A stretch of DNA of 64,000 bases from Pararhizobium sp. (GTDB taxonomy: Bacteria > Pseudomonadota > Alphaproteobacteria > Rhizobiales > Rhizobiaceae): assembly GCA_030655075.1 (NCBI GenBank), contig JAURWE010000046.1, positions 1 to 64,000 of the forward strand. The letters run 5' to 3'. Both the position numbers and the translations under genes were made by a program. The notes beneath the pieces are model-generated. The model searched no databases and was not told the origin of the DNA. It saw only the letters and a program-made list of their open reading frames with translations. This document shows positions 26,456 to 35,210 of the stretch, piece after piece. The first letter of the stretch is position 1. Each line of letters opens with the position of its first letter.

Positions 26456-28012
26456 TCACGGGTCTACCACCGACACGTTACCTTCAAGGGAAAATTTCAC
26501 ACCCTCTGCTAGAAATTCGTGTCGTGCGCGCCCTTCAAAATAGGGAGAGATCAGGTTCTGGATCAGTTTAGAGCCGAACCCCGTGGTGGCCGGTGGCAAA
26601 ACAGTCGAGCCTCCGGTCTCCCGCCACTCAAACGTAAATTCTCCGCATTCCGACACTGTCCACTCGATCCGGACTTTGCCTGTATCTCCCCTGAGCGAAC
26701 CATATTTGACGGCGTTGGTGGCAAGTTCATGGATGGCCAGCGACAAGCCGAGCGACTGCGAGGCCGAGAGAGGATGCGAAGGCCCCGAGACGCTGATCCG
26801 AGCGTTTCCGGGGTCGTGCGGCTCAAGCGCCTTTTCCACGACATTGACGATATCGGCAACCGAACGTTCAGTCGTGGTCAGAATGTCTTGAGCACGCGCC
26901 AGAGCCTGTACGCGCTTTGAAATTGAATGGCGCCCTTCTTCAAGGCTGGTGGCAGTTCGCAACGTTTGAGACACGATCGCCTCAATGACAGCGAGCGTGT
27001 TCTTCATCCGATGGGCGGCCTCGAAGATGATGTGGTTACGCCGCTCTTCCTCAACCCTCTTTGCCGTAATGTCTTTCGTTACGATGCCATAGCCGACAAT
27101 AGCGCCGTCATTTTCACGCATCGGAAACAGGGTGCAAAGCGCCGGGATAGTTGTCCCGTTCGCAAAATTCACCAGGCGGATTTCCCGTTCGCAGATCTCG
27201 CCCCCCTTAACGCGTGCCCGAACATCCTTATTGAACATCTGCCTATCTTCCGCAGCGATGTAGTGATCGACATTGGCGGGTAGCGTCTCGTCGACACTTA
27301 ACCCGACCATTCTTCGCGCAGCTTCGTTGAGATAGGATACGTGCCCGGTCGCGTCGGCGATCCCGATAAAGTCGGAGGCCTGGGTGACGACGCGTTCGAA
27401 TTTCAGCTTTTCCAGTTCAGCCTGCTTTGTCTGCTGGAGAAGCTTTGCCTGAGCGGCAATTTTTCGTCGAAGCTCGAGCTGCGTCATCGTTTGTTTGGCA
27501 AGGAACCGCAGCATCTGGATTTGAGCATCGGTGAATTGGCGCGGTTGATAGTCCAGAACGCAAATTGTCCCGATCGGTAGACCCTCGGACGTCTTCAACA
27601 GGGCCCCTGCATAGGCACGGAGATGAGGACTTTGGGTAACAAGAGGGTTGCAATCCAGTCTGGTATCCTTGGTCGCGTCCGGAATGACAAGAACGTCGTT
27701 TTCCAGGAGAGCATGCGAACAGAAGGCGGTTTCGAGCGGTGTCGACCGTACGCCAAGACCGACTTCGGCCTTGAAAAACTGCCGCGTGGTGTCGACAAGG
27801 TTGACGACCGCGATCGGGGTGCCGCAGATCTCCGAGGCGACGCGGGCGAGTTCGTCAAAATCTTCCTCGCGCGGCGTATCGAGAACGTCATAAGCATGAA
27901 GGGCTGCAGATCTGTCTGTCTCCGCCCAAAGGGTGCTGGTCGTAGTTTGATTTTCGATTGGATCATCCGCCATGCGCCACCCGGCAACTTTCGCAGGGAT
28001 ACATTCTTTCAT
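26456..28012 (-). CDS. HWE-family sensor histidine kinase with GAF and PAS domains
   Basis: A soluble sensor kinase of about 518 residues. A GAF domain (about 35-190) contains PIAVVNLVDTTRQFFKAEVG and CSHALLENDVLVIPDA. A short coiled linker leads to a PAS domain (about 205-325; ASDFIGIADATGHVSYLNEA). The kinase core has EAAHRMKNTLAVIEAIV, HELATNAVKYGSLRG and the HWE W-x-E in FEWRETGG. Starts at TTG 28021, ATG 28012 or ATG 27973 are all possible; none has a strong ribosome-binding site. GAF similarity is of the light/redox-sensing type, but no chromophore cysteine can be assigned with confidence. Inverted palindromic repeats flank the gene. Confidence 0.9.
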   Translation of the reverse strand: MKECIPAKVAGWRMADDPIENQTTTSTLWAETDRSAALHAYDVLDTPREEDFDELARVASEICGTPIAVVNLVDTTRQFFKAEVGLGVRSTPLETAFCSHALLENDVLVIPDATKDTRLDCNPLVTQSPHLRAYAGALLKTSEGLPIGTICVLDYQPRQFTDAQIQMLRFLAKQTMTQLELRRKIAAQAKLLQQTKQAELEKLKFERVVTQASDFIGIADATGHVSYLNEAARRMVGLSVDETLPANVDHYIAAEDRQMFNKDVRARVKGGEICEREIRLVNFANGTTIPALCTLFPMRENDGAIVGYGIVTKDITAKRVEEERRNHIIFEAAHRMKNTLAVIEAIVSQTLRTATSLEEGRHSISKRVQALARAQDILTTTERSVADIVNVVEKALEPHDPGNARISVSGPSHPLSASQSLGLSLAIHELATNAVKYGSLRGDTGKVRIEWTVSECGEFTFEWRETGGSTVLPPATTGFGSKLIQNLISPYFEGRARHEFLAEGVKFSLEGNVSVVDP

Positions 28013-28068
28013 ATAGGTCAACTTCGCCTAGTCTTCAAAGGCAACCAGACGATAAGGACGCGCGTCAC

Positions 28069-28177
28069 CTAAAGCGCATCTCGTGAAAACGGTTTCACGC
28101 AATGCGCTTTAGGACTTTGTTTTTATGCATGTCTTTATCCCAAAACCGCGCACACTTTTTTGGGAGACCTGCATTAG
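28069..28177 (+). repeat. Palindromic intergenic repeat, copy 2 (inverted relative to copy 1)
   Basis: A 109-base element beginning with an imperfect hairpin (CTAAAGCGCATCTCGTGA ... TCACGCAATGCGCTTTAG, 28069-28112) and continuing TTTTTATGCATGTCTTTA, AACCGCGCACACTTTT. It matches the reverse complement of 26217-26323 along its length with a few mismatches. Confidence 0.85.
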
Positions 28178-28206
28178 AACAGGAACGGCCCGGGTCCGCG
28201 ATGTGG

Positions 28207-28482
28207 TCAGACCTTGTCGTACGTGAACGACGTTAAAAGCGTCGTGACGAAGTTGCTGGCTTTTTCCTTGACGAGAACTTCCGTCCACTCATTCGTTCCC
28301 CGCAGCATCAGCCCGGTATAGATGCTGTCAACCGCTGCTTCTTCGATACGCTTGATATGTGCATGGAAGGAAGCTTCGTCTCTGGATTTGTAGACATCGC
28401 GGACCACTATCCTAAGGATTTCCTGGATGGCGATCTGCCAGGCTGTGTTAATTGCCTGAAGCTCGTTAGTATGATCCGTCAT
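28207..28482 (-). CDS. Hypothetical protein (91 residues)
   Basis: A 91-residue soluble frame starting MTDHTNELQAINTAWQIAIQ, mostly helical, with a patterned ILRIVVRDVYKSRDEASFH and TNEWTEVLVKEKASNFVTTL. AGGGATCCC precedes the ATG. No family recognised with confidence. It lies between a kinase and cspA on the same strand; the cspA terminator lies between the two, so it is probably a separate unit. Confidence 0.6.
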   Translation of the reverse strand: MTDHTNELQAINTAWQIAIQEILRIVVRDVYKSRDEASFHAHIKRIEEAAVDSIYTGLMLRGTNEWTEVLVKEKASNFVTTLLTSFTYDKV

Positions 28483-28541
28483 GGGATCCCTTTTTTTGAG
28501 ACCCTTGACCGGCCGTTCCGGTCTGCGTGATCATCAGGCAC

Positions 28542-28568
28542 AAAAAAGGCCAGGCAATCTGCCTGACC
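28542..28568 (-). terminator. Intrinsic terminator of cspA
   Basis: Read on the minus strand, GGTCAGGCA and TGCCTGGCC form a nine-pair stem (one G-U pair) with a GAT loop, followed at once by six T residues. It lies about 60 bases after the cold-shock gene stop. This is the clearest intrinsic terminator in the window. Confidence 0.85.
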
Positions 28569-28630
28569 CGGTTGGTAGTTTGCTTTCGACAGTGCCAGTA
28601 CATCCGTGGTCAAAGGAAAGCAGTTACCGA

Positions 28631-28840
28631 TTATACGGCCTGCAGGTTGCAGGCAGACATCTTGCCCGACTTGTTGTCGCGCTCGAGGTCGAAACCGATC
28701 TTCTGGCCTTCGACGATTTCACGCATTCCGGCGCGCTCGACGGCCGAGATGTGAACGAACGCGTCAGCGCCGCCGTTGTCAGGCTGGATGAAGCCGAAGC
28801 CCTTGGTGGAATTGAACCATTTAACTGTGCCAGTGGTCAT
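28631..28840 (-). CDS. cspA: Cold-shock domain protein (CspA family)
   Basis: A 69-residue single cold-shock domain that binds single-stranded RNA/DNA. RNP1 is KGFGFI near residue 13 and RNP2 is AFVHIS near residue 28; the N-terminus MTTGTVKWFNSTKGFGFIQP is canonical. The ATG at 28840 has AAAGGG upstream. The upstream 150 bases are untranslated and AT-rich, fitting the long leader common for csp genes. A strong intrinsic terminator follows. Confidence 0.95.
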   Translation of the reverse strand: MTTGTVKWFNSTKGFGFIQPDNGGADAFVHISAVERAGMREIVEGQKIGFDLERDNKSGKMSACNLQAV

Positions 28841-29323
28841 GATGAACCCTTTCATAGCATTATAGATGACCGCCACGCGAAGCGTTGCGGATGATGATAG
28901 CGATTGTTTTAAAGGGAGGGTTCGTTCAAAGCGCGGTGCTAGTCGCGCGGTAACCAAAGCTCAGCAAGAAAATATCGACGCCCAGATGAATAGGGCTTTA
29001 AAACCAATCTGTCAACTTTTAGTTTAATTTCGGCAACGATCCATCAAAAGCTGTATTTGCCGTCCTTACAATCAAACCTGCACACGTCTTTTTATAACCG
29101 GCATGCGGGTTCCCCGGAGCTGTCAATGTCCAACCCAGACGATCGCCACGAACCGGGTCTGGGATAAAAAGCGATAACTCCACATCCATACGAGTTTTTC
29201 GGCAGGCAACAGTATAACCAATTTCTTGTGCACCGGATCATTTTGCCGCTTCGCACGTTGCATGTGGTCGACGTCGCATTAAAACAAAAATAGTGGCGGC
29301 AAAACGGGTTTGGATGGTGGGGG
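28841..29323. other. Divergent intergenic region between cspA and receiver gene
   Basis: 483 bases without a credible gene. The part next to cspA probably is its leader and promoter; the rest precedes the receiver-domain gene on the plus strand. I see no clear operator or RNA element. Confidence 0.4.
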
Positions 29324-29695
29324 ATGGTGCACAATGGGATTTCGGTACTCGTCGTCGAAGACGAAATGCTCATCCGCATGGATATAGCCTCATATCTGGA
29401 GGAGGAGGGCTTTACGGTTTATGAAGCAGCTGATGCTGATGAAGCGATCGCTGTTCTCGACGGAAATGCTGACATCAGTGTGATGTTTACAGACATAGAC
29501 ATGCCCGGCACCATGGATGGATTGAAGCTTGCAGCTGCCGTTCGGGACAGGTGGCCGCCGGTCAAGATTATTGTCACATCTGGACATCGGTTGCTTCGTG
29601 ATGAACTACTGCCAATTCAAGGCAGGTTCTTCAGCAAACCTTATGACAATTCCCGTGTCATCAGTGCCATCCGGGAGATGGTGGCCGGTGTCTGA
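29324..29695 (+). CDS. Single-domain response regulator (receiver only)
   Basis: A 123-residue CheY-like receiver with no output domain. The acidic pair is Glu12-Asp13 (VVEDEM), the phosphate acceptor is Asp57 in MFTDIDMPG, the switch residue is Thr85 in KIIVTSGH, and the conserved Lys is 105 in FFSKPYD. The FxGxxD style (TDIDMPGTMDG) is typical for receivers paired with HWE/HisKA2 kinases in rhizobia. Two such kinases lie within 4 kb, so it may serve as their phosphate acceptor or sink. GGTGGGGG precedes the ATG. Confidence 0.9.
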   Translation: MVHNGISVLVVEDEMLIRMDIASYLEEEGFTVYEAADADEAIAVLDGNADISVMFTDIDMPGTMDGLKLAAAVRDRWPPVKIIVTSGHRLLRDELLPIQGRFFSKPYDNSRVISAIREMVAGV

Positions 29696-29854
29696 GAAAA
29701 AGAGGCCAACGCTGTTGAGTTCCACTGAGAGCTGACCCGTGGTCATCGCAGTGCACGATTGGGTCGTGGTGCAAGCTTTGAATCGGGCGCCAATGCCCTT
29801 AACACGAAGGCATTCATGCTACAGTAGGCAATAGCAGAGCGCTCCAACTCGATG

Positions 29855-30259
29855 TCACGCCATCCTCATTTTGGTCGGGATACCGCGATTGAGGGAATTG
29901 GCAACTGTGCACACGGACCACGCATGATCGATCAAGGCTTGTGCATCGGAGCCGTCGGATGTTTCGCACGTTACCAACAGTAGCGCGTTGGTGGCAACCA
30001 GCGGTGCACCTTGTAGGTCAAGCGTCACCGTAACGGCGATCTTTTCGATTCCTACGCCGCGTTCGTGGGCGACATAGCGAAGATCATTGCAATAACAGCC
30101 TCCGATTGCGAGTGCCAGCAATTGGCCGCCGTTGAAACCGAGCCCTAAGCCGCCGGCTTTGCCTTCCGGGCGATCGATGATCATCGTATGGCTACCAGCC
30201 CAACCCATCGCGGCCTCGGTGCCCGCGACATTCCGCAATTCGACCACCGACCGTACCAT
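29855..30259 (-). CDS. OsmC/Ohr-family protein
   Basis: A 134-residue protein of the OsmC family, which reduces organic hydroperoxides through two cysteines. Candidate catalytic cysteines are in AIGGCYCNDLRYVAHERG (near 54-56) and WSVCTVANSL (near 118). GGLGLGFNGGQLLALAIGGC is the usual entry to the long central helix. It is a short version of the family and lacks the first conserved Arg context I would expect in true Ohr, so substrate class is uncertain. No strong ribosome-binding site is visible. Confidence 0.8.
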   Translation of the reverse strand: MVRSVVELRNVAGTEAAMGWAGSHTMIIDRPEGKAGGLGLGFNGGQLLALAIGGCYCNDLRYVAHERGVGIEKIAVTVTLDLQGAPLVATNALLLVTCETSDGSDAQALIDHAWSVCTVANSLNRGIPTKMRMA

Positions 30260-30529
30260 ATCAAGACTCCATCATGTCTGTGGCCGCAGATTCGCTACAA
30301 ACGTTGGCTCCGTCAACTGTATCCGCGAGCCATTTCTTCAAAATTGCGACGTCTAGACGATGTTTGGAATGGCAGCCGTTTTGGCGGGAATGCGCCTTCA
30401 TTTCCGAAATAGAGGTCATCGCCAAGGTGCCGGAAAGCCAGTGGGACATAACGGTCTATTGCAACGCTAAACGAGATTGGCGGAGACGCTAGCTCTAAAG
30501 CCCATTTCTAAAGCCCATGTAAAAAACGC

Positions 30530-31945
30530 TTACCTTAAACGAAATTCAGAGCTGCCCGCTGCGTTTCTAGAACCGCTATCCCCAGGCAATTTTTGCATCG
30601 GACGGCCGATCCTCTTCAAGAGATTTTCTGCGATATGACAGATGCGGCTATCGTCGTCTGGCATGCCGACCAACTGTATCCCCGTAGGTAATCCGCGATC
30701 GCCGAGGCCGGACGGAATGGTCACCGCTGGTAGACCTAATACCGCACCGATCATGGTCAATGGCTCGTGGTCACTATCGCCAAAATATGCGGAAAACTCC
30801 ACATCGATCGGCGGCGCGACTTTTGGATTGGTTGAGGTGGCCAGCGCGTCGAATGAGCCGAAGGCCTCGGTCCACTTGTGGAACAGTTCATCTCGTTGCT
30901 CAAGCGCCGCCTCGTATGCCTTGATCGGTTGATGCTCTGCGAGATAGCTTCCGCCTTTCGCGAAGGGAGAACACAGCCGATCGACGGTTCCATCCGCAAT
31001 CAGTGGCGCGAAATTGCGGGACGCTTCGAAGAGGATAATGCTCCTATAAGTCTCGGCAATGGGCATGTCCGGCAGCGCCACAGGAACAAGATCTGCGTAG
31101 CCGCCCAACCCAGCGAGTGCGCGTTCGAAATTGTCCACGACTGCCGCGTCGTGATCGACCCGACCGGGAGCTAAGATACCAATGCGCGGCCGTGCTGAAT
31201 TCCTTGTTGTATCGATGGGCCGTTCTGCGATGGCATGCAGGATGGTGATGCAATCCCGTGGGGTTCTTGCCATCGGCCCGACCCTGTCCATCGAGGCCGA
31301 AATCGGCATCACGCCATCCATCGAAACAAGGTTCATCGACGGACGCAGGCCGACGGCGCCGCAGAAGGCGGCAGGCTGAATGATCGATCCGTGCGTCTCC
31401 GTGGCGATGGAGAAGGGCACGAGGCCGCCGCCCACCGCCGCTGCCGACCCGCTGGAACTGTCGCCGGTCCATGCTTGGAAATTGAAGGGGTTGTGACAGA
31501 TGCCCGTATGGGAGGCGTCGTAAGTCTCGAAGGGAAACATGGCTGCAAGCTCCATCATCGCGAGCTTGCCCAGCAAGATGGCGCCAGCGGCGCGCAACTT
31601 TGCGACGACCTCGGCGTCGCGTGAAAACTGCCTGTCTGCGAATGGTGTGGCCCCCCAGCTTGTCGGTAGGGGCGGGCGCGTTGCAAAGATATCCTTGATG
31701 GCAAAGGGTATGCCATGGAGAGGGCCGAGATCCTCGGCACGCGCCAACATCGCATCGGCCCTGTCTGCAGTGTCCAGGGCACCCTCGGCATCCAGTGACG
31801 CAACGGCATTCCAGTGTCGTCCGATCGTATCCAGTCGCCCAAGGAAAAACGCCGTCAGGTCGCGGGACGACCAGATGCCCTTTCTCAAGCCTGCTCCCAG
31901 TGACGCGAGGTCGCAGAACGACGGGTCGCTTGATGGCTTTATCAT
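30530..31945 (-). CDS. Amidase (amidase signature family)
   Basis: A 471-residue amidase-signature hydrolase. The catalytic Lys is in PFAIKDIFAT (near 82), the cis-Ser lies in GDSSSGSAAAVGGG (near 170; usual form GGSSGGS), and the nucleophile Ser is in ETHGSIIQPAAFCG (near 191; usual form DTGGSIR). All three catalytic residues are kept though flanking glycines differ. It hydrolyses an amide or carbamate bond in the cytoplasm. It is the last gene of a minus-strand operon, 14 bases after an aminotransferase-like gene and behind a dipeptide-type importer, so it may cleave an imported peptide or acyl-amide. Confidence 0.9.
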   Translation of the reverse strand: MIKPSSDPSFCDLASLGAGLRKGIWSSRDLTAFFLGRLDTIGRHWNAVASLDAEGALDTADRADAMLARAEDLGPLHGIPFAIKDIFATRPPLPTSWGATPFADRQFSRDAEVVAKLRAAGAILLGKLAMMELAAMFPFETYDASHTGICHNPFNFQAWTGDSSSGSAAAVGGGLVPFSIATETHGSIIQPAAFCGAVGLRPSMNLVSMDGVMPISASMDRVGPMARTPRDCITILHAIAERPIDTTRNSARPRIGILAPGRVDHDAAVVDNFERALAGLGGYADLVPVALPDMPIAETYRSIILFEASRNFAPLIADGTVDRLCSPFAKGGSYLAEHQPIKAYEAALEQRDELFHKWTEAFGSFDALATSTNPKVAPPIDVEFSAYFGDSDHEPLTMIGAVLGLPAVTIPSGLGDRGLPTGIQLVGMPDDDSRICHIAENLLKRIGRPMQKLPGDSGSRNAAGSSEFRLR

Positions 31946-31959
31946 GCTGCCGTTTCCCT

Positions 31960-33147
31960 TTACGCGAGGATTGTGGCGGTCGCGCCAACCAATCGGTCGA
32001 TCTCTTCAACCGAATTGGAAAGATGTGGCGATACCTGCAGGCCGGAAGGTTCACTTCCTCCGTTCAGGGGCACGAGCGAGATGTTGATATCGTACTCCCT
32101 TGCGAGCCTGCGGTGGAAGGTGGCTGCATCCATTCCCTCGACCATGAAGGCACCGAAGCCGGTATGGTAGTCCGGCGTTTGCTGCGTCAGCAGCTTCACC
32201 CTGTTGTTTTCAGCGAGCGGGATCAGCCAGCGATCACGCAGGTAGCGAAAGCGAGCAGCCTTGGCAGGCATGGTGAGGAAGCGGTTGAAGGCGAGCGCTT
32301 CGGGGAGGGCACCGGGCAGCGCCTTGAAAACGGTTCCAACCTCTTCGAATTTTTCGATGCTGGAAGCGGGCTTGCCCGACCAGGTGGCATGGATCGGCCA
32401 AACATCCTTGATCCTGTCTTCGCGAATGTAGAGAAATCCGGTTCCGCGAGGCCCCTGGAACCATTTGTGCAAGCAAGTGGCAAAGGCATCGCATCCGAGC
32501 GCCTCCAGTCGGAAATCGATGTGACCGACGGAGTGTGCGCCATCGACAAGAGTGAAGACACCGCGCGCTCGGGCCAGAGCTGCGATCCTGGCGACCGGCA
32601 TGATGCGACCTGTGTTCCTCAGGACATGCGGGAACAGGATCAGGCTAGTTCTGTCCGTTATCGCCTCCGCGAAAATCGCGACGATCTCGTCATCTGTAAC
32701 GGCCTCGAGCGGCAGATTGACAAGCTTGAGGACCGTCCCTTCGCGCGCGCAGCGTTGGTTGATGATGGCCAGATTGGAATCGTAGCAGAACTCGGTTGCA
32801 AGCATTTCCGCGCCCCTCTGCAAATCGAGGCCGAGCAAAACGGTGGCAAGGCCTTCCATCGCATTGCGTGTCAGCGCGATCTCCGTCGGTTTGCAGCCGA
32901 AGAAGTCGGCCATCGCAAGGCGCAACGCATCGGAAGAACCGCTTTCCTTCATATTGAGAAACGGCTCGTACGCGTCCAGTTCGTAGGAGAGCGCCAGATC
33001 GACGAGGCTTTTCACGCGGTCGCGTACGGCGCGTGGTGCCGGCCCGCGTCGCATATTGCTTAACTGCGTACTGTTATACATGGGAAGCAATTGCTCCCTG
33101 ATGTCGGCCCAGAATACTTCGTCGTCCGGCTGGTATTGAAGCGGCAT
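31960..33147 (-). CDS. Class V aminotransferase-like PLP enzyme (isopenicillin-N epimerase-like)
   Basis: A 395-residue fold-type I PLP enzyme. The PLP lysine is in FATCLHKWFQGPRGTGFLYI near residue 226, and LVDGAHSVGHIDF holds the Asp and His that contact PLP. SDALRLAMADFFGCKPTEIALTRN, quoted in part as ADFFGCKPTEIALT, is typical of the epimerase/cysteine desulfurase-like branch. Reaction type (epimerase, lyase or transaminase) cannot be read from sequence. It lies 15 bases after the second ATPase gene of the peptide importer and 14 before the amidase. Confidence 0.88.
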   Translation of the reverse strand: MPLQYQPDDEVFWADIREQLLPMYNSTQLSNMRRGPAPRAVRDRVKSLVDLALSYELDAYEPFLNMKESGSSDALRLAMADFFGCKPTEIALTRNAMEGLATVLLGLDLQRGAEMLATEFCYDSNLAIINQRCAREGTVLKLVNLPLEAVTDDEIVAIFAEAITDRTSLILFPHVLRNTGRIMPVARIAALARARGVFTLVDGAHSVGHIDFRLEALGCDAFATCLHKWFQGPRGTGFLYIREDRIKDVWPIHATWSGKPASSIEKFEEVGTVFKALPGALPEALAFNRFLTMPAKAARFRYLRDRWLIPLAENNRVKLLTQQTPDYHTGFGAFMVEGMDAATFHRRLAREYDINISLVPLNGGSEPSGLQVSPHLSNSVEEIDRLVGATATILA

Positions 33148-33162
33148 GCGTTCTCTTCCTGC

Positions 33163-34218
33163 TTATAGCTGGGCAGTCACGAGCCTTGCTGCGGCAACCG
33201 CAGGCAAGGTGTGGGATGCGGGATGCCCTGTTGCCGATTTTTCGCCGTTGTGGAGATCGCCGGCAAAATAGCAGGCAGCAGCGTGGCCGGGCGACAGCTC
33301 GACATACGGGGGGAATGCGCTTGCGCATTGTTCTACAGCCAATGGACAGCGTGTCCTGAACCGGCAGCCGGACGGTGGATTTGTCGGACTTGGAATTTCT
33401 CCCTCAATCAGCGGCACCACTCTGGCGCGTTCGCGCAAGGGATCGGCATCCGGCGCCGAAGCAAGTAAAAGCTGGGTGTAAGGATGGCTTGGCGAGTCGT
33501 AGACGGCCTCAGACGGGCCATACTCCACCAGCTTTCCGAGATACATGACATAGACCCGCGATGCCGCCTGGCGAACCAGTGCAAGGTCATGCGCGATGAA
33601 CAGGCAGGCAACGCCAAGGTCTTTCTGCAGGCTGAGGAACAGGTTCATGACTTGGGCGCGAATAGAGAGATCCAGCGCGCTGACCGGTTCGTCGCAGATC
33701 AGCACGCGGGGTTCGACTGCAAGCGACCGTGCGATCGCGACGCGCTGCCTCTGGCCGCCGGAAAGCTCCCGGGTATACCGCTCCTTGAAAACAGATGCGA
33801 GGCCGACCTGATCAAGAAGCTCGCTCACGCGCCTTTCCTGGTCAGTGCGCAAGGATAGCCCGCCGATTAGCAGTGCTTCGCGGATCGTCTCCGCGACCGT
33901 CTGCCGCTCGTTCAGCGAAGCATAGGGATCCTGAAACACGTATTGAACGGCGCGGCGCGCCTTGCGAAGCCGCGCACCACCGAGTGATCCCAGATCGACA
34001 CCGTCGAGCATGATACGCCCGCTGTCGGGCCTCTCGAGCCCGACGATCGATCGTCCGAGGGTTGACTTCCCACACCCGGATTCACCGACCAGGCCGACAA
34101 TCTCTCCGGGGTAAAGCATGATAGACACATCATCGACGGCTTTGACCAGCTTGCCGCGCTCGATGCTTTTGAAGCTGGTCTTCAGATTTTCGACGCTGAG
34201 AATGGGTTGCTGCGACAT
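33163..34218 (-). CDS. Oligopeptide/dipeptide ABC transporter ATP-binding protein (DppF-like)
   Basis: A 351-residue ATPase with Walker A GESGCGKSTLGRSI near residue 50, signature LSGGQRQRVAIARSLA and Walker B LICDEPVSALD. The C-terminus carries the oligopeptide-transporter extension with PTNPPSGCRFRTRCPLA and further cysteines, which in relatives binds an Fe-S cluster. The ATG at 34218 is favoured because a longer frame from 34347 would overlap the DppD-like gene. Twelve bases separate it from that gene. Confidence 0.93.
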   Translation of the reverse strand: MSQQPILSVENLKTSFKSIERGKLVKAVDDVSIMLYPGEIVGLVGESGCGKSTLGRSIVGLERPDSGRIMLDGVDLGSLGGARLRKARRAVQYVFQDPYASLNERQTVAETIREALLIGGLSLRTDQERRVSELLDQVGLASVFKERYTRELSGGQRQRVAIARSLAVEPRVLICDEPVSALDLSIRAQVMNLFLSLQKDLGVACLFIAHDLALVRQAASRVYVMYLGKLVEYGPSEAVYDSPSHPYTQLLLASAPDADPLRERARVVPLIEGEIPSPTNPPSGCRFRTRCPLAVEQCASAFPPYVELSPGHAAACYFAGDLHNGEKSATGHPASHTLPAVAAARLVTAQL

Positions 34219-34229
34219 GTTCAGCCTTT

Positions 34230-35210
34230 TCAAACATTGACCACGGGACAAGCCGCGAGAATGGAGGGGTCGATTGTGCCAGCGAGAGGCGGCCTCTTGG
34301 TCGAGCAGTCCGGCAGAACGAATTTGCAGCGTGGCGCAAACCCGCATCCCTCGATGGGTCGGCCCAGAACCGGTGGTACGCCTGGGAGGCCACGGAATGC
34401 GGAGCCGACCGGATCGGTTCTGCGCGGGATCGCGTTGATGAGACCCATGGTGTAAGGATGGCGTGGTTCCGTCAGCACTCTTTCGACCGGACCGACTTCT
34501 GCGGCGCGTCCTGCATACATCACGACCATCCGGTCGCCGGAACCGGCAACCACCCCCATGTCGTGGGTAATGAGGACCATGGCCATGTTCAGGCGTTTCT
34601 TCAGATCTTTCAAAAGCTGAAGGATCTGCGCCTGGACGGTGACATCAAGCGCTGTCGTCGGTTCGTCGGCAATGAGCAGCTTGGGCTCTGCGGCGATCGC
34701 GATGGCAATCATCACGCGCTGGCGCAATCCACCTGAAAGCTCATGCGGATATTGCTTCATGCGAGCCGAGGGGTCTGAAATCCCGACCAGCTTGATCAGA
34801 TCCAGCGCATGCCGGTCTGCCGCCGATCGCGACATGCCCAGATGAAGCTCCGCCATTTCTCCGATCTGCCGTCCGATGCTGCGGGCAGGATTGAGCGCGC
34901 TCATGGGATCCTGGAAGATGAACCCGATGGATTTGCCGCGCAGTGCCTTGATAGCGTCGGGCGCCGCACCGACGAGTTCCTGCCCGTCGAAGCGGACGGA
35001 GCCTGACATATCCGCCTCGACGCCGATGGGCAGAAGCCCCAGAGGCGCGAAGTTCATCACGGTCTTGCCGCTGCCGCTTTCTCCGACGATCGCAAGCGTT
35101 TCCCCTCGATTGAGGGAATAACTCACGCCATCGACCGGTCTGACGGCGGTTCGGGCGGTCAGAAGATCGACCGTCAGATTGCTGACGGTCAGCAGTTCGT
35201 TCGATGTCAT
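34230..35210 (-). CDS. Oligopeptide/dipeptide ABC transporter ATP-binding protein (DppD-like)
   Basis: A 326-residue ATPase, partner of the DppF-like protein. Walker A is GESGSGKT near residue 40, signature LSGGLRQRVMIAIAIA, Walker B LIADEPTTALD. The C-terminal cysteine-rich extension GCGFAPRCKFVLPDC matches the family. Its ATG overlaps the stop of the preceding permease by one base (TGATG arrangement at 35208-35212), so translation is coupled. Confidence 0.94.
   Translation of the reverse strand: MTSNELLTVSNLTVDLLTARTAVRPVDGVSYSLNRGETLAIVGESGSGKTVMNFAPLGLLPIGVEADMSGSVRFDGQELVGAAPDAIKALRGKSIGFIFQDPMSALNPARSIGRQIGEMAELHLGMSRSAADRHALDLIKLVGISDPSARMKQYPHELSGGLRQRVMIAIAIAAEPKLLIADEPTTALDVTVQAQILQLLKDLKKRLNMAMVLITHDMGVVAGSGDRMVVMYAGRAAEVGPVERVLTEPRHPYTMGLINAIPRRTDPVGSAFRGLPGVPPVLGRPIEGCGFAPRCKFVLPDCSTKRPPLAGTIDPSILAACPVVNV

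Noticed and set aside
30274..30492. 72-residue plus-strand frame between OsmC-like and amidase genes
   Set aside because: Composition is not impossible for a protein, but there is no ribosome-binding site and no recognisable family, so it was not listed as a gene.
31044..32054. 336-residue minus-strand open frame
   Set aside because: Alternate frame of the amidase gene; the amidase frame carries all catalytic residues.
31795..33063. 422-residue plus-strand open frame
   Set aside because: Antisense to the aminotransferase-like and amidase genes, whose motifs are intact on the other strand.
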